Below are positions 22,816 through 35,877 of a stretch of 64,000 nucleotides of DNA, one piece after another (the first letter of the stretch is position 1; every line of letters starts with the position of its first letter). The notes beneath the pieces are model-generated. The model was not told the DNA's origin, did no database searches, and saw nothing but the letters and a program-made list of their open reading frames with translations. Source of the DNA: Caprella mutica (taxonomy: Eukaryota; Arthropoda; Malacostraca; Amphipoda; Caprellidae); the NCBI GenBank assembly GCA_947561585.1, contig CANNZV010001163.1, forward strand, positions 1 to 64,000. The letters are read 5' to 3'. Both the position numbers and the translations under genes were made by a program.

Positions 22816-24427
22816 CTGCGGGAAAAAAATACTCCAATTTATTTCAATTTCAAAATGGGTAACTCAAAAATATTATACTACAATGAGATACATGCACACC
22901 TGTCGCAAATATCTGTTTCAAAATGTCTCTGTGCTGCCATCTAGGTTTGATGTCGGGAATCGCCTTTTTAAAAAAACTATTAGATTTGATTTCGGCATTG
23001 AAACGAATTTATTTCTTTTAATATTGAATAAAGTAGTAAATTAATAATAAGAGAAAAAAGTATTATTTTAAAAATCCAAATTTTTCAAGTTATTAACAAA
23101 GTGAAAAATTGAATCAAATCGCGATATTTCAATTGTGATTAAATTGATATGAGGAAGATATTCTTGACACTACTGACGTATTTTTAGATTATTATTTGAA
23201 AACTGCATAACAAATAGTAAATAAAATCTTTCTATAAAAACATATATTTACATGTGAAAGTTATATTATTATCAAAAACAACAATAGAAACTGTTTTCAG
23301 AAACATCTCACTGAAAATATTAACAAATATGTTATTTTTATTTAAATGAATATAACAATATTCCAGCTAGTAATTTATTAGTGTATAATATATATTTAAC
23401 ATTACAGTTTAGCGAAATATTGTCGCTATTTTTATCTATAAAAATGTCAAAGAACAAAGATGTCGTATTACATGGATGTCACAAATAATAATCAAGATAT
23501 GCAAAGACGAAACAAAACACCTACTTCGACAAGTAGAAAAATTATCAATCAAATTATATCATTTTATTATCATTTAATTAATGTTGCTTAATACAATATA
23601 TCACGGCCCCTATTTCTAGATATCTACCTAGCTAGTATGTAGCCAATAATAAGAACATTAGAAGTGTCACAAACAGCAAATTGTTCCCATAGGAATAGTG
23701 TGTGGTATTACAAAAGACTTAGAAAAGATCAGAGCAACTACAGAAAAACTTTCCTCGGTCGCAAGTCAAAAGGACATTGTTTTGGGAGCTGTCAGCCCTT
23801 TCCAAAAGATAAAATTACAACAAAAAACAACCGGCACCTCTCCTGCCGGTTCAAAACAAAGCAAACTTTGGAAACGGAGAAGATGTGTCCTATAGGAACT
23901 GTAATAATAAAATTACTTTCATAATTTAATTTTCGGTTGATATATAGTTAATGATTCATCAGACAATAATATTGTTTAAAACAAAAACTGTTGAAATAAG
24001 TGGGATAATAAAGCAACATCTCAGATATTGATATTTAGCGAATATTAATATAATCTTCAAATAACTTCTAAATATTACCTATATCAATTTTCTAAAATAT
24101 TTTTGAGTAAATTCACGTCATTTTCTTTGCCGAAGCTGCCTATAACTATTTAGCTCCGGCAAGGTTATTCCTTAATGTTTACATGTTATTTCTAGGGCTT
24201 TTTCCTCCAGATATTTTTAGTACAAACACTCATGTCCTGCCTGAAACATCAGACAAAAGCTTCGTCAAATAGAGTCTTAAAGTGCTGGCGAAGAAAATAA
24301 TATAACATTTTCATAAGAGCTATATGATTATGAGGGAAAAAATGATGGTAAGTAAAGTTAGGTTATTATAGAGAAATATTATATGAAATGTGTAGTGTAA
24401 GTAGACATAAACTAGCGCTATTTCTGT

Positions 24428-25548
24428 CAGTACACACTGTTTCAGTCACTATACACACTGTTTCAGTCACTACACACTGTTTCAGTCAGTACACATTGTT
24501 TCAGTCACTACACACACTGTTTAAGTCACTACACACGCTGTTTCAGTCACTACACACTGCTTCAGTCACTATACACACTGTTTAAGTCACTACACACGCT
24601 GTTTCAGTCACTACACACTGCTTCAGTCACTATACACACTGATTCAGTCACTATACACACTGTTGCAGTCACTATACACACTGTTTCAGTCACTATACAC
24701 ACTATTTCAGTCACTACACACTGTTTCAGTCACTATACACACTGTTTCAGTCACTATACACACTGTTTCAGTCACTATACACACTGTTTCAGTCACCATA
24801 CACACTGTTTCAGTCACTACACACACTCTTTCAGTCACTACACACTCTTTCAGTCACTACACACACTCTTTCAGTCACTACACACTGTTTCAGTCATTAC
24901 ACACTCTCTTTGAGTCACTACACACACTGTTTTAGTCACTACACACACTATTTCAGTCACTACACACACTCTTTCAGTCACTACACACTCTCTTTCAGTC
25001 ACTACACACACACTCTTTCAGTCACTACACACACTCTTTCAGTCACTACACACTCTTTTAGTCACTACACACACTCTTTCAGTCACTACACACTCTTTCA
25101 GTCACTACACACTCTCTTTGAGTCACTACACACACTGTTTTAGTCACTACACACACTCTTTCAGTCACTACACACTCTCTTTCAGTCACTACACACACAC
25201 TCTTTCAGTCACTACACACACTCTTTCAGTCACTACACACTCTCTTTCAGTCACTACACACACTCTTTCAGTCACTACACACACTCTTTCAGTCACTACA
25301 CACTCTCTTTCAATCACTTCACACTCTCTTTCAGTCACTACACACACTCTTTCAGTCACTACACACACTCTTTCAGTCACTACACACTCTCTTTCAGTCA
25401 CTTCACACTCTCTTTCAGTCACTACACACTCTCTTTCAGTCACTACACACACTCTTTCAGTCACTACACACTCTCTTTCAGTCACTTCACACTCTCTTTC
25501 AGTCACTACACACTCTCTTTCAGTCACTACACACACTCTTTCAGTCCC
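24428..25548. repeat. Minisatellite, 17-22 bp unit, variable length
   Basis: The units are TTTCAGTCACTACACACTC-like with a variable number of CA steps. An early part ending in ACTGTTTCAGTCACTATA passes into a later part with CTCTTTCAGTCACTACAC. A block of about 208 bp around CTTTGAGTCACTACACACAC recurs at 24908 and 25117. The embedded CA run likely drives length change. Confidence 0.95.
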
Positions 25549-26409
25549 CATATCATCTCACCACTAAAATTAATACCTGCAGAATTTCAGAAGGTTTTTA
25601 GGACAAATTTCCCCGTCTTCTGAGATATGAACTCTGCCTCTTAAGAAAAAGATGCGATATTTAGTTTGCCTGTCATAATAGCAAAGAGGCTCTGTTAAAA
25701 ACTGTCAGGAGAGTGATGAGAGTGGCTTCTAATTATATTTTACAACAAACTTTTCATCATTGTGTTAATAGTGAAAAGTTGTTGGATGGAATTAATTTAC
25801 ATTTTCGCTCCAGTATGCTCCACCTTATGTAAAATGTGTTTATTTTTAATGTCCCTTCCACTCTAAATTTTTTATCACTTTACTCATTAAAATTAAGGTT
25901 ACTGGTTATAAAACTTCAAACCATTTCAAATTTGGTGATTTTTATTTACTATATTTTGTACTTTAAGTCATTCCTGTGATTTTTCTTCTATCCTCTGAAT
26001 TTCAAGAGAAGAAAAAGAAAGGGCCTCGATCGAAAAATTCAAAACAATAACAAAGGCTTACAAAGGTAATAAGATATACCATAGAAAAGAAACCTATACT
26101 GCTACCTAAGTACCATAACCATACAAAAAACATTAGGAACCGAAAAGTGTACCAAAATTACAAATAAAGTTCGTACCCTTTCTTGTTCTTCTAGTGAATC
26201 TCAGAAATATCTGACAGTGACAGTTGAGTGTGAATATTTCTTGAATAATTGATTACAAAGTAAATACTTGATCAGTTTCTTTTCTGTTAACTATGATATG
26301 TTACATAACCTTAGCTCTACTAATTTAAAGCATTTCTAGAGGAATTTCAATTTAGAGTGGAGGAGACTTTTAAAATATATTCTTCATTTACCAGTACATT
26401 TTTTTATGT

Positions 26410-27205
26410 TATTTTCAATAGAAGAAGATTTCTCGTTTTTTTTTAATTTTAGGCGTAGTTTGTTTTAGTTACAATTGAGAAAACTTTATGGTAAGATTTG
26501 AAGAGTTAGTCAAATATTTGTAGTAATCTCCATAGACTTGTTTATGAAACATTTAACACATTTTATAAGTTTATCAACTTTACCATTAAATGAAGTAAAA
26601 TTTTCTCTCTCTAACTACCTTACAGGAAATCTATGGCAATATCTACGTACACTAATACTATATCACTTACTTTATTTAAGTACTCTAAGACTATATTACT
26701 TACTTTATTTAAGTACTCTAATACTAAATATATCACTTACTTTATTTATGTACTCTAATACTATATTACTTACTTTATTTAAGTACTCTAATACTAAATA
26801 TATCACTTACTTTATTTATGTACTCTAATACTATATTACTTACTTTATTTATGTACTCTAATACTTTATCACTTACTTTATTTATGTACTCTAATACTTT
26901 ATCATTTACTTTATTTATGTACTCTAATACTTTATCACTTACTTTATTTATGTACTCTAATACTTTATCACTTACTTTATTTATGTACTCTATTACTATA
27001 TCACTTACTTTATTTATGTACTCTAATACTTTATCACTTACTTTATTTATGTACTCTATTACTATATCACTTACTTTATTTATGTACTCTAATACTTTAT
27101 CACTTATTTTATTTATGTACTCTAATCTTAAAAGTAGCTAGAATCGAGTACGCGAAATAAAATAATAGTTACAATAAAATGAAGAATCGTCCGTAGAATG
27201 TTTTA
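26410..27205 (-). mobile_element. Dispersed repeat with internal 33-bp minisatellite, copy B
   Basis: The reverse-orientation partner of 18545-18990. The 33-bp array (26636-27133, about 15 units of TACTTTATTTATGTACTCTA plus 13 bases) is flanked by TAGTAATCTCCATAGACTTG on one side and AGTAGCTAGAATCGAGTACG on the other. These are the complements of the flanks of copy A. Here the internal array has about three times more copies than in copy A. Confidence 0.8.
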
Positions 27206-27474
27206 AATTTAAATAATTTCTAGAGAAATAATACTTAATAGTGAAGCTGGAGGACCTAAATATCTTGAAGTTATGATAACATTCAGTACTCGGAAAGTGG
27301 TTAATATCATAAGTCATGAACCAATCTAACTTTTCAATTTTCCTAAATGACATATCATAAAACACACACTTTCCGAGTACGATAAGTGTCCGAGAACTGC
27401 CATATTCCCTATATTTAATGACATGAAAAATAGGCATCATTATAACTCCTTTTCTTCCTTTCTTCTCTAGCTAA

Positions 27475-28523
27475 AGCAGTACATGCTTAATACCTTCAGG
27501 CAATACATGCCTAATACCTTCAGGCAGTACATGCCTAATACCTTCAGGCAATACATGCCTAATACCTTCAGGCAATACATGCCTAATACCTTCAGGCAGT
27601 ACATGCCTAATACCTTCAGGCAGTACATGCTTAATACCTTCAGGCAATACATGCCTAATACCTTCAGGCAATACATGCCTAATACCTTCAGGCAATACAT
27701 GCCTAATACCTTCAGGCAGTACATGCCTAATACCTTCAGGCAATATATGCCTAATACCTTCAGGCAATACATGCCTAATACCTTCATGCAGTACATGCCT
27801 AATACCTTCAGGCAATATATGCCTAATACCTTTAGGCAATATATGCCTAATACCTTCAGGCAATACATGCCTAATACCTTCATGCAGTACATGCCTAATA
27901 CCTTCAGGCAATATATGCCTAATACCTTTAGGCAATATATGCCTAATACCTTCAGGCAGTACATGCCTAATACCTTCAGGCAATATATGCCTAATACCTT
28001 TAGGCAATATATGCCTAATACCTTCAGGCAATATATGCCTAATACCTTCAGGCAGTACATGCCTAATACCTTCAGGCAGTACATGCCTAATACCTTCAGG
28101 CAATACATGCCTAATACCTTCAGGCAGTACATGCCTAATACCTTCAGGCAATACACGCCTATAATACTTTCAGGCAATACACGCCTAATACCTTCAGGCA
28201 ATATATGCCTAATACCTTCAGGCAATACATGCCTAATACCTTCAGGCAATACATGCCTAATACCTTCAGGCAATACATGCCTAATACCTTCAGGCAGTAC
28301 ATGCCTAATACCTTCAGGCAATATATGCCTAATACCTTCAGGCAATACATGCCTAATACCTTCAGGCAGTACATGCCTAATACCTTCAGGCAATACATGC
28401 CTAATACCTTCAGGCAGTACATGCCTAATACCTTCAGGCAATACATGCCTAATACCTTCAGGCAGTACATGCCTAATACCTTCAGGCAGTACAAACCTAA
28501 TACCTTCAGGCAATACATGCCTA
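27475..28523. repeat. Minisatellite, 24-bp unit, about 44 copies
   Basis: The unit holds CTAATACCTTCAGGCA plus ATACATGC (24 bp). Variants TATATG, TTTAGG and TTCATG recur in blocks. Because 24 divides by three, both strands have open frames of about 350 residues. These are low-complexity 8-residue repeats with no sign of a real start or function. The array passes directly into the next one. Confidence 0.97.
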
Positions 28524-29768
28524 ATACCCCTAAGTATGTTCTAATACCCCTAAGCAAGCCCTATTACCCCTAAGCATGTCCTAATACCCCTAAGCATGTC
28601 CTAATACCCCTAAGCATGTCCTATTACCCCCAAGCATGTCCTATTACCCCTAAGCATGTCCTATTACCCCTAAGCATGTCCTAATACCCCTAAGCATATC
28701 CTATTACCCCCAAGCATGTCCTATTACCCCTAAGCATGTCCTATTACCCCTAAGCAAGTCTTATTACCCCTAAGCATGTCCTATTACCCCTAAGCATGTC
28801 CTAATACCCCTAAGCATGTCCTATTACCCCCAAGCATGTCCTAATACCCCTGAGCATGTCCCAATACCCCTAATCATGTCCTATCACACCCAAGCATGTC
28901 TTATTACCCCTAAGCATGTCCTAATACCCCTAAGCATGTCCTATTACCCCTAAGCATGTCCTAATACCCCTAAGCATGTCCTAATACCCCTAAGCATGTC
29001 CTATTACCCCTAAGCATGTCCTATTACCCCTAAGCATGTCCTAATACCCCTAAGCATGTCCCATTACCCCTGAGCATGTCCTAATACCCCTAAGTATGTC
29101 CTATTACCCCCAAGCATGTCCTATTACCCCTAAGCATGTCCTAATACCCCTAAGCATGTCCTATTTCCCCTAAGCATGTCCTAATACCCCTAAGCATGTC
29201 CTATTACCCCTAAGCATGTCCTAATACCCCTAAGCATGTCCTATTACTCCTAAGTATGTCCTAATACCCCTAAGCATGTCCTATTACCCTCAAGTATGTC
29301 CTATTACCCCTAAGCATGTCCTAATACCCCTAAGCATGTCCTAATACCCCTAAGCATGTCCTATTACCCCCAAGCATGTCCTATTACCCCCAAGCATGTC
29401 CTATTACCCCCAAGCATGTCCTATTACCCCTAAGCATGTCCTATTACCCCTAAGCATGTTCTATTACCCCTAAGCATGTCCTAATACCCCTAAGCATGTC
29501 CCATTACCCCTGAGCATGTCCTAATACCCCTAAGCATGTCCTATTACCCCCAAGCATGTCCTATTACCCCCAAGCATGTCCTATTACCCCCAAGCATGTC
29601 CTATTACCCCTAAGCATGTCCTAATACCCCTAAGCATGTCCTATTACCCGTAAGCATGTCCTATTACCCCCAAGAATGTCCTATTACCCCCAAGCATGTC
29701 CTATTACCCCTAAGCATGTCCTAATACCCCTAAGCATGTCCCATTACCCCTGAGCATGTCCTATTTCC
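28524..29768. repeat. Minisatellite, 20-bp unit, about 62 copies
   Basis: Units are CCTAATACCCCTAAGCATGT, with CCTATTACCCC and CCCCCAAGC variants. It abuts the 24-bp array and shares CTAATACC and CATG with it, so one unit probably derives from the other. A block with CCCATTACCCCTGAGCATGT recurs at about 29061, 29501 and 29741. Confidence 0.97.
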
Positions 29769-29940
29769 TGCATACCTTTACAGATACCATCGGCAGTCCC
29801 GTTGCTGTCAGACTGTGAATGTAAGTAACAATGGTACATCTCGTGTCATTGTTTGAACTTCATACATTTGAAAGAACTCAAATTTAATGAGATCCTTTCA
29901 ATACGAGACTGATGCACAAAAACAGAACCAGTATGTAGCG

Positions 29941-30140
29941 ATATGCCTACCTACATACCTGTCAACCTACATGCCTACCTGCCTACCTACATATCTACCT
30001 TCTTGCCTTCCAACCTACTTACCTACCTACCTACATACCTACCTACCTGCCTGCCTACCTACCTGCCTACTTATTTACTTGTCTACCTACCTACCTACAT
30101 TCATAAATACTTACCTACCATCCTGCCTACATACTTACCT
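29941..30140. repeat. Imperfect CTAC/CTGC microsatellite
   Basis: A tetranucleotide run of CTAC with CTGC and CATA interruptions for about 200 bp. Confidence 0.93.
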
Positions 30141-31390
30141 ACCTGAGTACAACATTGTTGAACTGTCATTGTAATTTCAAACTGTCATACCAATTATAAA
30201 ATATCTACTAGCATTACACAAAAAGCAAAATTTCTCTTTGGAAATGTTGTATAAATAAACTATGGAAATATCATTGCAGTACACCTCTTTTAACTATGTA
30301 CATAATACAAACTGGCAAAAAACACGTAAATAAATTATTCTGAATATAGTGATATTTTATAAGAAAAATTTAAACATAATTATCAATAATGGGATATGAT
30401 CGAGTAAGAATAATAGGTACATATATGACAAACTTGAGAGTTTAATTATCAAACAAATAATACATAAACTTATTAAAATTAATAAAAAAGACTGAATTAT
30501 TGATATAAAACTTATCAAGATTTTATATAAAAAGACTGATTTATAAATATATGAAAACTTATTAAAAAGTGTCAATTAGAAACTTATTAATATTTATAAT
30601 TAATTAATAACATCGTAACTTTACTAAAATATTTTGATTACACCGTATCCTCTTCACCAGGTTATGTCCTTAGGCTTCTTTCCAATCACATTCAGCACCA
30701 GGTGTTTCATCTAAGTTTTCTGATGGATTCTCGTTTTTTTTCGCCTAGATATTCGAAATGTGATTACTTCTGAATAAAGAATAATTATGATTTGGTGATA
30801 GTTTCTAGTCATTCATTTTGATCCTGTTGATATGTTAGGTAGCGTACCTGTGGTTTCTAATCTTAGCCCTGTGTGTGTTTTTTTGGCAGCTGAATACAGG
30901 CCAAACTTCATTCAGAATCCGAATCTTTTGTTTCGATGGAAAGAAATGTAAGATTAAAAATCACTGGAAATAATCATGGAGTAATTTTCCATCCGATAAT
31001 TGAATTAATCCTTTAGATTAACAATCTTGTGAAGAGTGAATTTTAATCAATTAAAAATTTGTATATGGATATATTTCGAACCACCGACTGTACAGATATA
31101 TACTTTATCTATCGTAATTTCTGCGAATTTTAAATAATAAGTTTTGATACCATTATATTGTATATCACCTTTATTTATCAATACAAATAAATCTCATTTT
31201 ATAATAAAAACGAATGTAATGAGTTTAGCAGTTATTGTAAACTGTATATTGTAAATACCTCAAATTAATAATATTTTGCACTATCCCACATCAAGTGAAT
31301 GATTCAAGTTAAGGTTGCAAAATGCTTTCAAATATTAGAAAATAATATAGTATGATTTATGTGATGGTACATGAAGATACAAATAATATG

Positions 31391-31625
31391 GTGTACGAAC
31401 AAAGTATCAAAAGACTAAGTATCGAAAGACAAAGTATGGAAAGACAAAGTATCGAAAGACAAAGTATCGAAAGAGAAAGTATCGAAAGACAAAGTATCGA
31501 AAGAGAAAGTATCGAAAGACAAAGTATCGAAAGAGAAAGTATCGAAAGACAAAGTATCGAAAGAGAAAGTATCAAAAGACAAAGTATCGAAAGAGAAAGT
31601 ATCGAAAGAAAAAGTATATAAGGAT
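31391..31625. repeat. Minisatellite, 15-bp unit with 30-bp alternation
   Basis: Copies of AGTATCGAAAGACAA alternate with AGTATCGAAAGAGAA, giving a 30-bp higher-order unit across most of the array. The edges decay into related sequence (AGTATAAAAAATTA). Frames on both strands are open only because 15 divides by three. Confidence 0.95.
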
Positions 31626-31767
31626 ATAGTAAAGAAAGACAATATATAGAAAGTGAAAGTATAAAAAATTAAAAATAGTAGGGTGACGATATTGAGTTGT
31701 GTTCTGCATCGCTCGATCTGTACCACCCTTCACTTACGCTAGTGGTACGAGTCAGATCTTCCATGTC

Positions 31768-34344
31768 ACGGTGAAGAACATTCATACAATATCTATTTAC
31801 AGTCAATACAGATAATATTCCACTAGGGATGAACTCTTACGGTGAAGAACATTCATACAATATCTATTTACAGTCAATACAAATAATGTTCCACTAGGGA
31901 TGAACTCTTACGGTGAAGAACATTCATGCAATATCTATCTACAGTCAATGCAAATAATATTCCATTAGGGATGAACTCTAACGGTGAAGAACATTCATAC
32001 AATATCTATCTACAGTCAATACAAATAATATTCCACTAGGGATGAACTCTTACGGTGAAGAACATTCATACAATATCTATTTACAGTCAATACAAATAAT
32101 ATTCCATTAGGGATGAACTCTTACGGTGAAGAACATTCATACAATATCTATTTACAGTCAATACAAATAATATTCCAGTAGGGATGAACTCTTACGGTGA
32201 AAAACATTCATACAATATCTATTTACAGTCAATGCAAATAATATTCCACTAGGGATGAACTCTTACGGTGAAGAACATTAATACAATATCTATTTACAGT
32301 CAATACAAATAATATTCCACTAGGGATGAACTCTTTCGGTGAAGAACATTCATACAATATCTATTTACAGTCAATACAAATTATATTCCATTAGGGATGA
32401 ACTCTTACGGTGAAGAACATTCATACAATATCTATTTACAGTCAATACAAATAATATTCCACTAAGGATGAACTCTTGCGGTGAAAAACATTCATACAAT
32501 ATCTCTGTCAATACAAATAATATTCCATTAGGGATGAACTCTAACGGTGAAGAACATTCATACAATATCTATCTACAGTCAATACAAATAATATTCCACT
32601 AGGGATGAACTCTTACGGTGAAGAACATTCATACAATATCTATTTACAGTCAATACAAATAATATTCCATTAGGGATGAACTCTTACGGTGAAGAACATT
32701 CATACAATATCTATTTACAGTCAATACAAATAATATTCCAGTAGGGATGAACTCTTACGGTGAAAAACATTCATACAATATCTATTTACAGTCAATACAA
32801 ATAATATTCCACTAGGGATGAACTATTACGGTGAAGAACATTCATACAATATCTATTTACAGTCAATACAAATAATATTCCACTAGGGATGAACTCTTAC
32901 GGTGAAGAACATTCATACAATATCTATTTACAGTCAATACAAATAATATTCCACTAGGGATGAACTCTTACGGTGAAGAACATTCATACAATATCTATTT
33001 ACAGTCAATACAAATAATATTCCACTAGGGATGAACTCTTACGGTGAAGAACATTAATACAATATCTATTTACAGTCAATACAAATAATATTCCACTAGG
33101 GATGAACTCTTACGGTGAAGAACATTCATACAATATCTATTTACAGTCAATACAAGTAATATTCCACTAGGGATGAACTCTTACGGTGAAGAACATTCAT
33201 ACAATATCTATTTACAGTCAATACAAATAATATTCCACTAAGGATGAACTCTTGCGGTGAAGAACATTCATACAATATCTATTTACAGTCAATACAAATA
33301 ATATTCCACTAGGGATGAACTCTTACGGTGAAGAACATTCATACAATATCTATTTACAGTCAATGCAAATAATATTCCATTAGGGATGAACTCTTACGGT
33401 GAAGAACATTCATACAATATCTATTCACCGCCAATACAAATAATATTACACTAGGGATGAACTCTTACGGTGAAGAACATTCATACAATATCTATTTACA
33501 GTCAATACAAATAATATTCCACTAGGGATGAACTCTTACGGTGAAGAACATTAATACAATATCTATTTACAGTCAATACAAATAATATTCCACTAGGAAT
33601 GAACTCTTTCGGTGAAGAACATTCATACAATATCTATTTACAGTCAATACAAATAATATTCCATTAGGGATGAACTCTTACGGTGAAGAACATTCATACA
33701 ATATCTATTTACAGTCAATACAAATAATATTCCAGTAGGGATGAACTCTTACGGTGAAGAACATTCATACAATATCTATTTACAGTCAATACAAATAATA
33801 TTCCACTAAGGATGAACTCTTACGGTGAAAAACATTCATACAATATCTATTTACAGTCAATACAAATAATATTCCATTAGGGATGAACTCTTACAGTGAA
33901 GAACATTCATACAATATCTATTTACAGTCAATACAAATAATATTCCATTAGGGATGAACTCTTACGGTGAAGAACATTCATAAAATATCTATTTACAGTC
34001 AATACAAATAATATTCCACTAGGGATGAACTCTTACAGTGAAGAACATTCATACAATATCTATTTACAGTCAATACAAATAATATTCCATTAGGGATGAA
34101 CTCTTACAGTGAAGAACATTCATACAATATCTATTTACAGTCAATACAAATAATATTCCACTAGGGATGAACTCTTTCGGTGAAGAACATTGATACAATA
34201 TCTATTTACAGTCAATACAAATAATATTCCATTAGGGATGAACTCTTACGGTGAAGAACATTCATACAATATCTATTTACAGTCAATACAAATAATATTC
34301 CAGTAGGGATGAACTCTTACGGTGAAGAACATTCATACAATATC
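31768..34344. repeat. Minisatellite, 71-bp unit, about 36 copies
   Basis: The largest unit in the window. It begins GGTGAAGAACATTCATACAA and ends CTAGGGATGAACTCTTAC. Most copies differ by one to three bases. One copy near 32500 lacks about eight bases (TATCTCTGTC). Blocks of variants (CCAGTAGG, CTTTCGG, TTACAGTG, CACTAAGG) recur in the same order, a sign of multi-unit duplication. Confidence 0.97.
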
Positions 34345-35155
34345 AGTTCCCTAGTAAGCATCCATGGATACAGTATCCACTAGCAGTACCCTAGTAAGCA
34401 TCCATGGACACAGTATCCTCTAGCAATACCCTAGTAAGCATCCATGGATACAGTATCCTCTAGCAGCACCCTAGTAAGCATCCATGGTTACAGTATCCTC
34501 TAGCAGTACCCTAGTAAGCATCCATGGATACAGTATCTTCTAGCAGTACCCTAGTAAGCATCCAATGGATACAGTATCCTCTAGCAATACTCTAGTAAGC
34601 ATCCAATGGATACAGTATCCTCTAGCAGTACCCTAGTAAGCATCCATGGATACAGTATCCTCTAGCAGTACCCTAGTAAGCATCCATGGATACAGTATCC
34701 TCTAGCAGTGCCCTAGTAAGCATCCAATGGATACAGTATCCTCTAGCAATACCCTAGAAAACATCCATGGATACAGTATCCTCCAGCAATACCCTAGTAA
34801 GCATCTAATGGATACAGTATCCACTAGCAATACCCTAGTAAGCATCCATAGATACAGTATCCTCTAGCAATACCCTAGTAAGAATCCATGGATAAAGTAT
34901 CATCTAGCAGTACCCTAGTAAGCATCCATGGATACAGTATCCTCTAGCAATACCCTAGAAAGCATCCATGGATACAGTATACTCTAGCAATACCCTAGTA
35001 AGCATCCATGTATACAGTATACTCTAGCAATACCCTAGTAAGCATCCAATAGATACAGTATCCACTAGCAATACCCTAGTAAGCATCCAATGGATACAGT
35101 ATCCACTAGCAATACCCTAGTAAGCATCCAATGGATACAGTATCCACTAGCAATA
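34345..35155. repeat. Minisatellite, 40-bp unit, about 20 copies
   Basis: It follows the 71-bp array with no gap. The unit contains CCCTAGTAAGCATCCATGGA and TACAGTATCC. ATCCATGGAT is a perfect palindrome and GGATA...TATCC a second inverted pair. Some copies have an extra A (CCAATGGAT). Confidence 0.96.
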
Positions 35156-35324
35156 GTATGAGAGTTCTCTTCTTTGCGGTGGTACTAAAAGGATTAAAAT
35201 CTGCTGCTGAAGTTTTAATCTTCTGATGGAAAATAAAGACAGTAAAATGTCGCCAGATTTATGCCCTTTTTATGTCGTCAATCAGAGAAAATCCGAGATT
35301 AAATTGTAGTCTTACTGACGCCTC

Positions 35325-35877
35325 TACTATCACTAAGTGTATTGATAGTAACTATCACTAAGTGTATTGATAGTAACTATCACTAAGTGTATTGATAGTA
35401 ACTATCACTAAGTGCATTGATAGTAACTATCAGTAAGTGCATTGATAGTAACTATCACTAAGTGTATTGATAGTAACTATCACTAAGTGTATTGATAGTA
35501 ACTATCAGTAAGTGCATTGATAGTAACTATCACCAAGTGTATTGATAGTAACTATCACTAAATGCATTGATAGTAACTATCACTAAGTACATTGATAGTA
35601 ACTATCACTAATTGTATTGATAGTAACTATCACTAAGTGTATTGATAGTAACTATCAGTAAGTGCATTGATAGTAACTATCACCAAGTGTATTGATAGTA
35701 ACTATCACTAAATGCATTGATAGTAACTATCACTAAGTACATTGATAGTAACTATCACTAATTGTATTGATAGTAACTATCACTAAGTGTATTGATAGTA
35801 ACTATCACTAAGTGCATTGATAGTAACTATCACTACGTGCATTGATAGTAACTATCATTAAGTGCATTATGATAGTA
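35325..35877. repeat. Minisatellite, 25-bp palindrome-bearing unit, about 22 copies
   Basis: The unit carries TGATAGTAACTATCA, an inverted repeat with a one-base centre, followed by CTAAGTGTAT. A six-unit block (150 bp) is duplicated: the pattern starting CAGTAAGTGC at 35506 recurs at 35656. Confidence 0.96.

Noticed and set aside
23664..23924. Possible coding segment with two overlapping plus-strand frames
   Set aside because: I could not match either frame to a family, and there are no convincing splice borders; probably an old transposon piece or chance.
27467..28544. Long frames on both strands (about 350 residues) over the 24-bp array
   Set aside because: Simultaneous open frames in several registers are expected from a unit divisible by three; the products are pure 8-residue repeats.
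28524..29768. Telomere-like CCTAA repeat
   Set aside because: The unit is 20 bp with CCTAATACCCCTAAG; it does not contain consecutive CCTAA units as in insect telomeres.
31768..34344. CRISPR-like regular repeats
   Set aside because: There are no unique spacers between copies, the units abut directly, and the context is eukaryotic intron DNA.
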